This document shows positions 17,815 to 27,644 of a stretch of DNA of 64,000 bases, piece by piece; position 1 is the stretch's first letter, and each line of letters starts with the position of its first letter. The DNA is taken from positions 1 through 64,000 of the forward strand of contig JARIHI010000008.1 of the NCBI GenBank assembly GCA_029288365.1, given 5' to 3'. Below the pieces are notes generated by a model that saw nothing but the letters and a program-made list of their open reading frames with translations, was not told the origin of the DNA and did no database searches. The DNA is from Candidatus Saccharimonadota bacterium (GTDB lineage Bacteria; Patescibacteriota; Saccharimonadia; Saccharimonadales; UBA4665). Position numbers and translations under genes: made by a program.

Positions 17815-18921
17815 ATTAGTAATACAGCCTCACAACTTGCTCGCACACATCGTTCGACTGGACGCCCAGCACGACTATCTAAAAGACTAACTCGTCAATT
17901 CACCCGCACAAAACGGGCGAGACGACGTACGGTTCGCTATACTCTAATCGCAGGCAATCTGGCGATCCTAATTGCTGTTGCTATATTTATTACAAGTGGC
18001 GCAGGCAAGAGTCCTGCCTACGAGAGCGCATCTGCAGCTCCAGGCGTAACAGCTGATGATATAGCCGGCCCCCTAGATCAAATATCTTCAGTTGATGTAG
18101 CCGTAAACGTGGCACGTAGCACAGGCCTCACTGAATCGGTAGCGGTGACCAATCAAGCAGACAGTACTAAGATTATGAACGCTGTTGCTCCGGCTGATAC
18201 TGCCGTAATAGCAAAGCCCCAAGTAGTTAGCACCGATGTAAAAACCGGTGGTGATATTCAAACATATGTAGTGCAGCCGGGTGATACACTGCCGAGCGTT
18301 GCAGCGAAGTTTAATGTAACGTCGGATAGCATTCGCTGGTCAAATGAACTTAGAAGCGATACTCTGCGGCCTGGTACTGAGCTCGTAATTCCTCCAATTA
18401 CCGGTATCGTATATACGGTACTTATTGGCGATACGCCTGATAGTATCGCACAAAAGTTTCGCGCTAACAAAGACCAGCTTGTCGCTTTTAACGACGGTGA
18501 AGTCAGCGGCTTTACTCCTGGACAACGTATTGTTGTGCCAAATGGCCAAAAAATAACGGCTGTTGCGGATATTGGTGCGTTTTCGCCGCAGTATGGTTAC
18601 AACGGCTATGATCCGGGTTGGTGTACCTGGTATGCCGCATCACGCGTAAACGTTCCTACCAACTGGGGCAATGCAAGTACATGGGATGATCGTGCGCGTG
18701 CCAGTGGCTGGACTGTAAGCCAAGTTCCTCGAGCGGGAGCAATCGCTCAGCGTAATGGAGGATGGGGTCACGTTGGTATCGTTGAGGATGTTCGCCAGGC
18801 GGCTGACGGTAGCTGGGAGATTAAATATTCGGACATGAACGGATTAGCTGGCTTTGATCATGTAGGCTACAGTGGCTGGGTGCCAGCAATTGGTAAATAC
18901 CAAAACTTCATTTACCGCTAG
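17815..18921 (+). CDS. LysM-CHAP peptidoglycan hydrolase with N-terminal membrane anchor, ATT start
   Basis: 368 residues when started at ATT 17815, six bases after AGGAG (17804-17808). The in-frame stop upstream is at 17791, and no ATG, GTG or TTG lies between; the GTG at 18109 is internal and would remove the anchor. Order: basic N-terminus (HRSTGRPARLSKRLTRQ), transmembrane helix at about 47-65 (LIAGNLAILIAVAIFITSG), a linker, two LysM domains (TYVVQPGDTLPSVAAKF; YTVLIGDTPDSIAQKF) and a CHAP domain with catalytic Cys in DPGWCTWYA and His in WGHVGIVE. CHAP enzymes are amidases or endopeptidases of peptidoglycan. The preceding gene is mltG. The ATT start is inferred and unusual. Confidence 0.82.
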   Translation: MSNTASQLARTHRSTGRPARLSKRLTRQFTRTKRARRRTVRYTLIAGNLAILIAVAIFITSGAGKSPAYESASAAPGVTADDIAGPLDQISSVDVAVNVARSTGLTESVAVTNQADSTKIMNAVAPADTAVIAKPQVVSTDVKTGGDIQTYVVQPGDTLPSVAAKFNVTSDSIRWSNELRSDTLRPGTELVIPPITGIVYTVLIGDTPDSIAQKFRANKDQLVAFNDGEVSGFTPGQRIVVPNGQKITAVADIGAFSPQYGYNGYDPGWCTWYAASRVNVPTNWGNASTWDDRARASGWTVSQVPRAGAIAQRNGGWGHVGIVEDVRQAADGSWEIKYSDMNGLAGFDHVGYSGWVPAIGKYQNFIYR

Positions 18922-18965
18922 AAATAGCTTCTCCTATGTCGCCACTTCTCTTATACTAGTAGGTG

Positions 18966-20252
18966 ATGCATTTTATAGATAGAGTTGACGTACTTATACA
19001 AGCTGGTTCTGGCGGTAATGGGTTGGTCAGCTTTCGCCGGGAAAAATTTGTAGATAAAGGTGGCCCTGACGGTGGTGACGGAGGAAAGGGCGGTGATATT
19101 ATCTTCCGTGCAACACGCAACGAAAACACTTTGGCTGCTTTCCGTTTCAAAAAAGAACTAGTGGCAAAAAATGGCGAAGGCGGAGGTAAGCGTAAAAAAC
19201 ATGGCAAAAGTGCCGAGGATTTGCTCGTACTCGTACCGGTTGGTACGGTGATTACCGATGATAAAGGTGCTACACTTGCTGATTTGGCGGTAGATGGCCA
19301 GCAAGAAATCGTAGCTAAGGGCGGTATAGGTGGCTACGGCAATGCCCACTTTACCAGCTCGGTACGCCAATCTCCCAAAGTAGCGGAAAAAGGCGAACCA
19401 GGCGAACGACTACATATTAGCATGGAGTTAAAACTTATTGCAGACGTAGGGCTAGTGGGTCTGCCTAACGCCGGTAAGTCGACGCTTCTTAGTGTTATTA
19501 GCAATGCTCGTCCGGAAATCGCAGACTATCCTTTTACAACGCTTACTCCGAATCTTGGTGTTGTGGATATCGACCAAGAAACAAGTACATTATTTGCTGA
19601 CATCCCGGGCCTTATAGAGGGTGCAGCTGAAGGCAAAGGATTGGGTGATGAATTTTTGCGTCACGTTGAGCGAACGCTGGTACTGGTCCATGTTATAGAT
19701 GCATATCAGGACGACGTAGCAAAAGCTTACCAGACAATCCAGGAAGAGTTAGCGGCTTACAAAGTAGATTTATCAGGCAAGCCACAAATAATAGCCCTTA
19801 ACAAAACCGAAGGCTTAGATGACGAAATTATAACCGATCTTAGCCGACAGCTCCAGAAGGTAACACCGAAAAACAGTGTAATATATCCTATCTCTGCACA
19901 AGCTCACATCGGAACAAAAGAACTGCTATTTGCGGTAAAGGATGTACTGTTGGCCGAAAGGCGCAAGGAGCTTGAACAAGCTGTAAAAGAGGAGCCCGAG
20001 GAAGCTGTACCAATTTTAACCATGACAAACGATCATGATACTTGGAAAGTAACAAAACAAGAAGGTGTTTTTTTGGTTACTGGCCCACGCATAGAACGGT
20101 TTGCGGTACGGACCGATTTCGATAACCCATACGGCGTAGCCCGGCTAAAGGATATTATGAAAAAGACAGGTATCTTACACGAACTGCTGAGACTAGGTGT
20201 AGAGGCGGGTGATCGGATAGTAATTGCCGACAAAGGCGAATTTACTTTCTAA
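18966..20252 (+). CDS. obgE: GTPase ObgE/CgtA
   Basis: 428 residues from the ATG at 18966 (a GTG at 18963 would add one residue). Glycine-rich Obg fold at 1-157 (SGGNGLVSFRREKF, GGDGGKGGDI), G domain with GLPNAGKST, switch region PFTTLTPNLG, ADIPGLIEGA and NKTEGL, and a C-terminal OCT domain after about residue 345. Obg acts in late 50S subunit assembly and stress control. A TATACT box (18952-18957) lies eight bases before the ATG and no ribosome site is seen, so the mRNA is probably leaderless. Confidence 0.97.
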   Translation: MHFIDRVDVLIQAGSGGNGLVSFRREKFVDKGGPDGGDGGKGGDIIFRATRNENTLAAFRFKKELVAKNGEGGGKRKKHGKSAEDLLVLVPVGTVITDDKGATLADLAVDGQQEIVAKGGIGGYGNAHFTSSVRQSPKVAEKGEPGERLHISMELKLIADVGLVGLPNAGKSTLLSVISNARPEIADYPFTTLTPNLGVVDIDQETSTLFADIPGLIEGAAEGKGLGDEFLRHVERTLVLVHVIDAYQDDVAKAYQTIQEELAAYKVDLSGKPQIIALNKTEGLDDEIITDLSRQLQKVTPKNSVIYPISAQAHIGTKELLFAVKDVLLAERRKELEQAVKEEPEEAVPILTMTNDHDTWKVTKQEGVFLVTGPRIERFAVRTDFDNPYGVARLKDIMKKTGILHELLRLGVEAGDRIVIADKGEFTF

Positions 20253-20320
20253 ACGAATATATAAACATAAGCATTATAACAATATTGCTATTTATTAAAA
20301 AAGGTAGCAAAATATGTTAT

Positions 20321-21196
20321 ATGAGCTTTGAAGACTTCACAATAGATGATGCTGACGATGAGGAATTTAGACGTGCTCAAGCTGAGTGGCAAGCTTATGG
20401 GTATGGCCCCGAGGAAGCTGCCCAATATGTCATAGAACTAAGAATTTACCGTCAACTAGAAGAGGCGGTCATTGCCATGATAAGGGATCATGGGGCTCCT
20501 GTTAGTGATTTCATGGAAGTGGCACAAGCTATGCCGCTGGAAGAGGAGTTTACAACGCATTATCTTAACAATTTACAGGTTGCACTAACGCAGGTTGGAG
20601 TAATCGAAGCAGAGCAGGGAGAATCCGAAGCTCTGGATAACCAGAAAGTTGCATTATTGTCCCAAATGAACAGAGTCGCGTGGGTGGGTCAAATAGTCAG
20701 TATTTTAAAGGCTGATGATTCTCGTGCTATGGCCGAATCACTTTTTGGCTCAAAACCAGAAATGCAAGCAATCATAGCGGCTGAAGAAGGCCTTGGCGAT
20801 CAATGGAAAACGGCTCTGATTCAGATTGTGGATAAGCTATTAGAAGGAGTTTCTTTAAGAGATATTGATACGAACGCACAACATATACTTATTCTTGATG
20901 CATACATGAACAATGCTGTAGCGGCCAAACTGGCGGAAGGTGTTTTTATTGCAAAAGACAGTATTCGCGCAACCTTGGCAGGGTATAGCGAGCGTCAAGG
21001 TTTTGGGTTTGTAGTATCCTTTTTAGCTCAAACGATTGCGCGCAAAGTTCTACAAGAAAAGGTCCCAGTGGCGCGTGAAGTTGTACACAGATTAAACGAT
21101 ACGTTAAAAGCCATGGGGTTGGGCTTACGCCATCCGCTTATTCGCCAGGCTATGGATGATGCGACACGTCTGGTCGAAGAAAAGAGCAGACCGTAA
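20321..21196 (+). CDS. Helix-rich protein of unknown function
   Basis: 291 residues from the ATG at 20321 (MSFEDFTIDDAD); an upstream start at 20285 adds a lysine-rich stretch that looks like untranslated sequence. Not recognised. The N-terminus is acidic (DDADDEEFRRAQAEW), the body is almost all amphipathic helix, without signal peptide, membrane helix or metal motif. It lies between obgE and sbcB in the same direction, with sbcB 25 bases downstream behind its own -10 box. Probably a cytoplasmic protein; composition is native. Confidence 0.65.
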   Translation: MSFEDFTIDDADDEEFRRAQAEWQAYGYGPEEAAQYVIELRIYRQLEEAVIAMIRDHGAPVSDFMEVAQAMPLEEEFTTHYLNNLQVALTQVGVIEAEQGESEALDNQKVALLSQMNRVAWVGQIVSILKADDSRAMAESLFGSKPEMQAIIAAEEGLGDQWKTALIQIVDKLLEGVSLRDIDTNAQHILILDAYMNNAVAAKLAEGVFIAKDSIRATLAGYSERQGFGFVVSFLAQTIARKVLQEKVPVAREVVHRLNDTLKAMGLGLRHPLIRQAMDDATRLVEEKSRP

Positions 21197-21220
21197 TTTT
21201 GTGCTACACTGCTTGCAGCT

Positions 21221-22675
21221 ATGGCGCAGACTTTCTTTTTTTATGATCTGGAAACTTCGGGAGTCAACCCGCGTTCGGCGCGCATTATGCAGTTTGCCGG
21301 TCAACGGACTTCTTTGGATTTGCAGCCGATAGGCGAACCAGTAAATACGCTTATTAAGCTTTCACCAGATGTTCTGCCAGAACCTGATGCAATCATGGTG
21401 ACTGGCATTACGCCTCAGCAGACGTTGCAGGACGGTATAACTGAAGCAGAGTTTCTGCAATTATTTTTTGCCGAAGTTGTGCAACCGGATACTATTTTTG
21501 TAGGATTCAACACCGTACGCTTTGACGATGAATTTATGAGATTTGCGTTATATCGCAACTTTTACGATCCATACGAATGGCAGTGGAAAGAAGGGCGTTC
21601 CAGATGGGACTTACTTGACGTAGTGCGTATGACGCGAGCTTTACGCCCTGAAGGAATAAAATGGCCAATTGATAGTAAGAGTAAGCCAACAAATAAGCTG
21701 GAATTACTGGCAGCAATCAATGGCCTGGATCATAGTGATGCTCACGACGCTTTATCGGACGTGAAGGCTACTATAGCCTTAGCACAGCTACTGCACCAAA
21801 AACAACCAAAACTATTCCACTATCTTCTTGCTATGCGTGACAAGAAAAAGGTTCAAGAATTGGTAGGTATGGGTAAGCCCTTTGTATATAGCAGTGGTAA
21901 ATACTCTGGTGAACATGAAAAAACGACAGTGGCCCAGCTGATAACGTCTCACCCGACAAAACAGTGCGCCTATGTTTATGATTTGCGATACGATCCAGCT
22001 AAGTACAAAGACTATACCCCCGAACAGCTTGCGGAAGCCTGGCGCTGGAAAAAGGACGCTACCGAACCACGTTTACCGGTCAAGGCTCTTCGCTTTAATT
22101 GCTGTCCGGCTGTTGCTCCCTTATCTGTGCTTGATGGAAAAAGCCAAAAACGCCTAAAGATTACTATGGGTGAAATAAGCAAACATGCTAAAACGCTTGC
22201 AGGCATGAAAGAATGGTCAGAAAAGTTGCTGAAGGCAGTGGAGATTTTAGATAAAGCACAGCAGGCAAGCTTTTTGAGTGACCAAACAACAGTTGACGGC
22301 CAATTATATGACGGATTTTTTGATGATCATGACCGTAGCCTGGAAAACGTGTTTCGGACTGCTACACCCGATGAGCTTTCCCGGTTTATAGCTGATTTTC
22401 ATGATCATAGATTACAAGCGCTTGTGCCGCTCTACAAAGCGCGAAATTATCCCAAACATATGACCGACGAAGAACGAATCAATTGGGAGAAATATCTTCA
22501 GCAAAACCTTATGAAGGGAGGCGCATCATCACGAATGGCACGGTACTTTGCGCGCCTTGAGCAATTAGCTGACACAGCCGGGATTACACAACATCAACGG
22601 TATCTTCTCGAAGAGCTACAGCTCTATGGTCAGAGTATTATGCCTGCGGCTGATGAACTCGAACCTGTTGGATGA
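21221..22675 (+). CDS. sbcB: Exodeoxyribonuclease I
   Basis: 484 residues, full length for the SbcB family. DnaQ-type exonuclease domain with acidic motifs FFFYDLETSG (Exo I), FVGFNTVRFDDEFM (Exo II) and HDALSDVKATI (Exo III), followed by the ExoI SH3-like and C-terminal helical regions (HRLQALVPLYKARNYP; YFARLEQLADTAG). It degrades single-stranded DNA 3' to 5' and assists mismatch repair. TACACT (21205-21210) lies ten bases before the ATG with no ribosome site. The 3' end overlaps the small convergent gene by 38 bases. Confidence 0.95.
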   Translation: MAQTFFFYDLETSGVNPRSARIMQFAGQRTSLDLQPIGEPVNTLIKLSPDVLPEPDAIMVTGITPQQTLQDGITEAEFLQLFFAEVVQPDTIFVGFNTVRFDDEFMRFALYRNFYDPYEWQWKEGRSRWDLLDVVRMTRALRPEGIKWPIDSKSKPTNKLELLAAINGLDHSDAHDALSDVKATIALAQLLHQKQPKLFHYLLAMRDKKKVQELVGMGKPFVYSSGKYSGEHEKTTVAQLITSHPTKQCAYVYDLRYDPAKYKDYTPEQLAEAWRWKKDATEPRLPVKALRFNCCPAVAPLSVLDGKSQKRLKITMGEISKHAKTLAGMKEWSEKLLKAVEILDKAQQASFLSDQTTVDGQLYDGFFDDHDRSLENVFRTATPDELSRFIADFHDHRLQALVPLYKARNYPKHMTDEERINWEKYLQQNLMKGGASSRMARYFARLEQLADTAGITQHQRYLLEELQLYGQSIMPAADELEPVG

Positions 22676-22832
22676 GCATAGCCGTGATGAGGAAATTGCT
22701 TAGTAAGTGGCGCCGATGAGCAATAGTTGCCAGTATCCACGCAGTGAGTCCACACACCAAAAGTAGCCAAGCAATGAAAGTAATTTGAATATTTGTCCCG
22801 GGAATTAACCCCAGTACTAGCAGTTCTTGCAT
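22638..22832 (-). CDS. Small membrane protein of unknown function
   Basis: 64 residues. AGGAG at 22839-22843 is well placed before the ATG at 22832, which supports translation. One or two membrane segments: about 17-38 (QITFIAWLLLVCGLTAWILAT) followed by HRRHLL and a second hydrophobic stretch (LSNFLITAMLI). The tail overlaps the end of sbcB. A longer frame on the same strand (22630-22905) lacks such a ribosome site and is less hydrophobic. No family recognised. Confidence 0.55.
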   Translation of the reverse strand: MQELLVLGLIPGTNIQITFIAWLLLVCGLTAWILATIAHRRHLLSNFLITAMLIQQVRVHQPQA

Positions 22833-22948
22833 ATGCAGCTCCTGTGGGTGTGTTAAAGAAGGTTGGTTTGAGCAGCATTATAATCCTAAATATATTAAAT
22901 TGCAATTAAATCAATAATATTATTTAATTGCTTATGCTTACATTTTAT

Positions 22949-23218
22949 TCAATAGGGTAAACGCCAAGGTTTTCTGAACTCTTGCAAGGCGAATCTGATG
23001 AGATCTTTCAGAAATGCAATTAACCAATCACGTACTTTTTCGGCAAACGCAAATTCAGTAGCCAAGATGGCAAAACCTAAAAATATCGCAGCCCAGCCTG
23101 GTCCTGGGAAAATTAGCATAACTATGCCAACTACTATTACGGCAAATCCAACGATAAATATTAGGGGTTTACGAACCGTTTTCGGAATCCGATACCATCC
23201 TTCTTTTAATGAGTCCAT
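22949..23218 (-). CDS. PGPGW-family transmembrane protein
   Basis: 89 residues with the family signature FPGPGWAAIFLGFAILATEF in the middle. Two membrane helices (about 18-37 and 43-62) and an amphipathic C-terminus (WLIAFLKDLIRFALQEF). The PGPGW family is a small membrane family of unknown role in many bacteria. On this strand a TATACT box (23226-23231) is seven bases before the ATG, again suggesting a leaderless message. It diverges from uvrA. Confidence 0.8.
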   Translation of the reverse strand: MDSLKEGWYRIPKTVRKPLIFIVGFAVIVVGIVMLIFPGPGWAAIFLGFAILATEFAFAEKVRDWLIAFLKDLIRFALQEFRKPWRLPY

Positions 23219-23291
23219 GACACGTAGTATAGCGTAGTAACTTTATGCCAGTGGAAAAAAACCGTTTTTTCAGGTATAATGAAGTCCGTTT

Positions 23292-26102
23292 ATGAGTGAG
23301 AAAATCGTTGTTAAGGGGGCGAGAGAGCATAACCTCAAAAATATTAGCGTGGAGCTGCCGCGTAATAAATTGGTGGTTATAACTGGCTTATCGGGTTCAG
23401 GTAAGTCTAGTCTTGCCTTTGATACGATCTATGCCGAAGGCCAACGCCGCTATGTCGAAAGCCTGAGTAGCTATGCTCGACAGTTTTTAGGTCTCATGGA
23501 AAAGCCGGACGTTGACCAAATAGACGGTCTTTCGCCAGCAATCAGTATTGACCAAAAGTCCACGAGCCGAAACCCGCGTAGCACCGTGGCCACCGTGACA
23601 GAAATTTACGATTACTTACGATTGCTGTTTGCGCGTATTGGTATACCGCATTGTCCAGTCTGTGGTCGCTCAGTGACCCGTCAAACTTCCCAGGCAATTA
23701 TAGATCAGATTACAGCGATGCCTGAGGGGGCACGTCTGATGATACTCGCGCCAGTTGTAACCGATAAAAAAGGAGCTTTTGAGCACATACCAGAGCAATA
23801 CAGTCGTGCCGGTTTTGCTCGTGCTCAGGTAGATGGTGTAATTTATGCTCTGGATGAATTTCCGAGCCTTGATAAAAAATATAAGCATACGATCAATGTT
23901 GTGGTTGATCGTTTGACGAATGACGAAGCCAACCGTAGTCGACTTGCTCAAAGCGTTGAGCAAGCTTTGGAGGTTGGTGATGAGCGCATGCGACTGGTTA
24001 ATGCCGATACCAAAGAAGAGTTTGAATATTCTTTGGCTTATGCTTGTCCAGAGCACCCGGAAGTGGCGATCCCTGAATTAGAACCGCGAACATTTAGCTT
24101 TAATAGTCCGCACGGCGCTTGCCCGGTGTGTACTGGACTCGGGTCACGTCTAGAAGTTGATCCTGAATTGGTAATACCAAACGGTAGGCTAACGATTGCC
24201 GAGGGTGCTATACGACCATTTAATCGTATCAATACAGATGCGTGGTACATGAAAAAGATCCAAGCAGTTGCTGATCGCTATGGGTTTAGTATCCATGAGC
24301 CAACTGCTAACCTAAATCAAGAAAACGTACAACGGATTTTGTACGGGACAGGAAGTGAAAAATATACGGTGAGCCTTGGTGTCGGGCGAAAATTTGAAAC
24401 TACGTATGAAGGTGTGATACCAAATCTGGAACGGCGTCACAAAGAAACCGAGAGTGAATTTATGCGCAAAGACATTGAGCGGTTCATGCAGGAGCGCGAT
24501 TGTTACGCGTGCAAAGGCTTACGTTTGAAGCCAGAAGTTTTAGCAATCACAGTTCACGGTAAGTCGATTATGGAAATCAGTGCTATGTCGATAGATGATG
24601 CGCTAGGCTGGTTTGATGAAGTTCGGCTCAGTGATCAAGAAAAACATATAGCTCACCAGATCTTGAAAGAAATTTGTGCTCGCCTGAGCTTTTTACAAGA
24701 CGTTGGCTTAAACTATCTCACGTTGCTCCGAAGTGCCAATACATTGTCGGGAGGTGAGGCGCAACGCATTCGATTAGCTACACAGATCGGCTCTGGCTTA
24801 CAAGGGGTTTTATATGTACTAGACGAGCCAAGTATTGGCTTGCACCAACGTGATAATGCACGACTTATCAAGACGCTTAAACACTTGCGTGATTTAGGCA
24901 ATACAGTGATTGTCGTAGAGCATGATGAAGAAACAATCCGCACCGCAGACTATTTAGTAGATATTGGACCGGGTGCAGGAATACACGGCGGGCATATTGT
25001 GGCACATGGTGCTCCAGCAGACGTTGCTAAAAACCCCAAGAGTGTAACAGGTCACTATTTAAACGGTAGCGAAACAATTGATACGCCCAAAAAACGAAGG
25101 CCGGGCAACGGTAATAACATAGTCATTAAAGGTGCTCGTGAACACAACTTACAAAGCGTTGATGTAGAAATTCCGCTTGGCAAGTTGGTAGTGGTCAGTG
25201 GTGTAAGTGGTTCGGGAAAATCAAGTTTGATCAACGATATTTTGGCTAAAGAGTTACAAGCTCGCTTGCATCGGGCTAACACAGTACCAGGCAAACACGA
25301 TGACATTGAGGGTATTAAGGAGCTGGATAAAGCTATTGTTATTGATCAGTCACCGATTGGCCGGACACCACGGTCAAACCCAGCAACCTATACTGGTCTA
25401 TTCACGCCAATTCGCGAATTATTCGCAAATACCCCTGAATCTAAACTGCGTGGTTATGGTCCGGGACGTTTTAGCTTTAATGTTAAGGGTGGTCGATGTG
25501 AGAACTGTGCCGGTGACGGCATTATAAAAATTGAAATGCATTTTTTGCCAGACGTGTATGTGCCGTGCGAAGTCTGTCACGGTAAGCGATACAATCGTGA
25601 AGCGTTGGAAATCCACTACAAAGGCAAAACTATCAGTGATGTCTTGGAAATGACCTGCGAACAGGGTTTAGACTTTTTCGCAAATATTCCAGCTATTGCT
25701 CGCAAGCTACAAACCATGGTCGATGTGGGTCTTGGATATATTACACTTGGGCAACCGGCCACACAATTGTCTGGTGGCGAAGCGCAGCGAGTAAAGTTGG
25801 CAACTGAGCTGTCTCGTCGTGCTACTGGACGAACGCTGTACATTCTGGATGAGCCTACCACTGGTTTACATATGGCTGATGTTCGTAAACTGTTACAAGT
25901 TCTACATGCTTTGGTTGATGCCGGCAATAGCATGGTAATAATTGAGCATAATTTGGACGTTATCAAATCAGCTGACTATCTAATTGATATGGGTCCAGAA
26001 GGTGGTAGCGGCGGCGGTAGAGTGCTTGCCACCGGTACACCCGAACAAGTAGTTAAAGTATCCGGTAGCTACACCGGCCAATTTCTTAAAAAAATACTTT
26101 AA
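23292..26102 (+). CDS. uvrA: Excinuclease ABC subunit A
   Basis: 936 residues, full length. Two ABC ATPase halves: Walker [13 protein letters not shown] (about 31-42) and [11 protein letters not shown] (about 637-647), signature [12 protein letters not shown] and [12 protein letters not shown], Walker [11 protein letters not shown] and [10 protein letters not shown]. Zinc modules HCPVCGR, ACPVCTG, and [10 protein letters not shown] with CEVCHGKRY. UvrA finds bulky DNA lesions and loads UvrB; uvrC is at 31348. TATAAT (23275-23280) lies 11 bases before the ATG with no Shine-Dalgarno. Confidence 0.98.
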   Translation: MSEKIVVKGAREHNLKNISVELPRNKLVVITGLSGSGKSSLAFDTIYAEGQRRYVESLSSYARQFLGLMEKPDVDQIDGLSPAISIDQKSTSRNPRSTVATVTEIYDYLRLLFARIGIPHCPVCGRSVTRQTSQAIIDQITAMPEGARLMILAPVVTDKKGAFEHIPEQYSRAGFARAQVDGVIYALDEFPSLDKKYKHTINVVVDRLTNDEANRSRLAQSVEQALEVGDERMRLVNADTKEEFEYSLAYACPEHPEVAIPELEPRTFSFNSPHGACPVCTGLGSRLEVDPELVIPNGRLTIAEGAIRPFNRINTDAWYMKKIQAVADRYGFSIHEPTANLNQENVQRILYGTGSEKYTVSLGVGRKFETTYEGVIPNLERRHKETESEFMRKDIERFMQERDCYACKGLRLKPEVLAITVHGKSIMEISAMSIDDALGWFDEVRLSDQEKHIAHQILKEICARLSFLQDVGLNYLTLLRSANTLSGGEAQRIRLATQIGSGLQGVLYVLDEPSIGLHQRDNARLIKTLKHLRDLGNTVIVVEHDEETIRTADYLVDIGPGAGIHGGHIVAHGAPADVAKNPKSVTGHYLNGSETIDTPKKRRPGNGNNIVIKGAREHNLQSVDVEIPLGKLVVVSGVSGSGKSSLINDILAKELQARLHRANTVPGKHDDIEGIKELDKAIVIDQSPIGRTPRSNPATYTGLFTPIRELFANTPESKLRGYGPGRFSFNVKGGRCENCAGDGIIKIEMHFLPDVYVPCEVCHGKRYNREALEIHYKGKTISDVLEMTCEQGLDFFANIPAIARKLQTMVDVGLGYITLGQPATQLSGGEAQRVKLATELSRRATGRTLYILDEPTTGLHMADVRKLLQVLHALVDAGNSMVIIEHNLDVIKSADYLIDMGPEGGSGGGRVLATGTPEQVVKVSGSYTGQFLKKIL

Positions 26103-26119
26103 ACTGATCACTTTAAAGT

Positions 26120-26779
26120 TTAATCACGACTGACTTTAACGGATCGTTTTAGCTTTGTGCTAACGATTCGACGAGATTTAGGATCGCTTATGATATGCCA
26201 GATCGCTGGTGCAATGGCTAGTACCATGACACCGATAACTATAATCTCGAGGTAGTGACCAATATTCGGAATTTTACTGCCCACCCAATACCCTAACAGA
26301 GTGACACTGGCAGCCCAAAAGGAAGCGCCCGGGATATCATAGAGCAAAAATTTGGAACGAGGCATTTTACCAATACCGGCTACCACTGGTGCGAAAGTTC
26401 GTACAATAGGCACAAATCGGGCAAACATGATAGTTTTACCACCATGTTTTTCATAAAATGTTTGAGAACGTTCAACATATTCATGCCGAAATAGTATTCC
26501 ATCTTTTTTATGAAAGAGACGTTTGCCAGAATATTGGCCAATAGTATAGCCTACGTTGTCTCCAACGATAGCCGCGAGAGCAATTGAAATAATAGTAAGC
26601 TGAATAGGCAGGTGACCCTGGGCAGCTAGGACTCCAGCAGTAATTAGTAGCGTATCACCAGGTAAGAAAAAGCCGATCAATAATCCTGATTCAGCAAATA
26701 CGATGAGGGCAATTATAATCAAACCTCCCTGGGCAATCGCCTCAGGACTCACACCGAACATTGCAAACGTTTCAAACAT
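26120..26779 (-). CDS. DedA-family (VTT domain) membrane protein
   Basis: 219 residues, multi-pass. Family motifs: ALIVFAESGLLIGFFLPGDTLL near 23-45 (Glu and Pro-Gly-Asp conserved), GDNVGYTIGQYSGKRL, and FARFVPIVRTFAPVVAGIG, then a long C-terminal helix pair and a basic tail. DedA proteins act in membrane homeostasis, probably as lipid scramblase or transporter-type proteins. Convergent with uvrA (17 bases apart). An AAGG is the only ribosome-site-like sequence before the ATG. Confidence 0.92.
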   Translation of the reverse strand: MFETFAMFGVSPEAIAQGGLIIIALIVFAESGLLIGFFLPGDTLLITAGVLAAQGHLPIQLTIISIALAAIVGDNVGYTIGQYSGKRLFHKKDGILFRHEYVERSQTFYEKHGGKTIMFARFVPIVRTFAPVVAGIGKMPRSKFLLYDIPGASFWAASVTLLGYWVGSKIPNIGHYLEIIVIGVMVLAIAPAIWHIISDPKSRRIVSTKLKRSVKVSRD

Positions 26780-26855
26780 CCTTATAAGCTTACTTGGTTT
26801 ATGCGTAAGCGTCTAGGTGTTTGTTACAATAGGAACGTGGGATGTTATTAATAGC

Positions 26856-26881
26856 GACTCTCATGAGTCTATAAAGGAGGG
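26856..26881 (+). promoter_or_regulatory. Hairpin and ribosome site of rplY
   Basis: GACTC (26856-26860) and GAGTC (26865-26869) form a small hairpin immediately before AAAGGAGG (26873-26880). A TACAAT box at about 26825-26830 could be the promoter. Confidence 0.45.
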
Positions 26882-26886
26882 AACGC

Positions 26887-27633
26887 ATGTCACAAAATAC
26901 TATTAGTATTAATTTACAACCACGCGAAGTTGTGGGCAAGGGGCTGAACAAGCTGCGCCGTGAGGGCAATGTGCCAGCCGTCATTCATGATCATGGCAAG
27001 CCGTCTATCGTAGTGGTGGGGCCACACTTGGCTATACTGAAAACTTATCAAAAAGCCGGTAAAAACCATCCGGTACAGTTGAAAGTTGGCGACAAGACTT
27101 ATACAACACTTATTAAAGCCGTCAGTTTGCATCCGCGTACTCAATTGATCACTCATGTAGTCTTCAACGCAGTACGGGCTAATGAAAAAGTAAACGCTCA
27201 AGTACCAGTGCACATTAAGTTTGCCGAAGGCAATGAGGCCACACCTGCCGAACGTGCCGGACTTATCGTACTGCATAATACCGAAACAGTAGAAGTTGAA
27301 GCTTTGCCAAAAGATTTGCCAGATGCTTTAGAATTTGATGGCGAAAAACTAGTAGAAGTGGGCGACCATGCTACGGTAGCTGATCTGAGCGTACCCAATG
27401 GTGTGACGATAAAAGCTGAATCTACAATTACCCTTGCCACCGTATTCGAGCCAAGTGCTTTAGCTGCTGCCAACGATGCTGCAGGTGGTGACGCTGAACC
27501 AGGTGATGAAGCTGAGGTTGAAGCTGAACACGAAAGTAGTGCCGAAGAAGGTACAGGGGAAGACGAGCAACGCCCCGGTGGCAAAAAAGAATTCGAGGAC
27601 AAAGAGCAAGGCCACAACCCCACCAAACAATAG
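26887..27633 (+). CDS. rplY: 50S ribosomal protein L25/Ctc
   Basis: 248 residues. Two-domain Ctc-type L25: N-terminal 5S rRNA-binding domain (LNKLRREGNVPAVIHDHG; KPSIVVV; LIKAVSLHPRTQLITHVVF) and C-terminal TL5 beta domain (about 95-190, VPVHIKFAEGNEATPAERAG; TVEVEALPKDLPDALEFD). A low-complexity acidic tail (about 200-248, many Glu, Asp, Gly) extends it, as often seen in CPR. Strong AAAGGAGG ribosome site. A methyltransferase gene starts 11 bases downstream. Confidence 0.95.
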   Translation: MSQNTISINLQPREVVGKGLNKLRREGNVPAVIHDHGKPSIVVVGPHLAILKTYQKAGKNHPVQLKVGDKTYTTLIKAVSLHPRTQLITHVVFNAVRANEKVNAQVPVHIKFAEGNEATPAERAGLIVLHNTETVEVEALPKDLPDALEFDGEKLVEVGDHATVADLSVPNGVTIKAESTITLATVFEPSALAAANDAAGGDAEPGDEAEVEAEHESSAEEGTGEDEQRPGGKKEFEDKEQGHNPTKQ

Positions 27634-27644
27634 CTAACAGAAGT

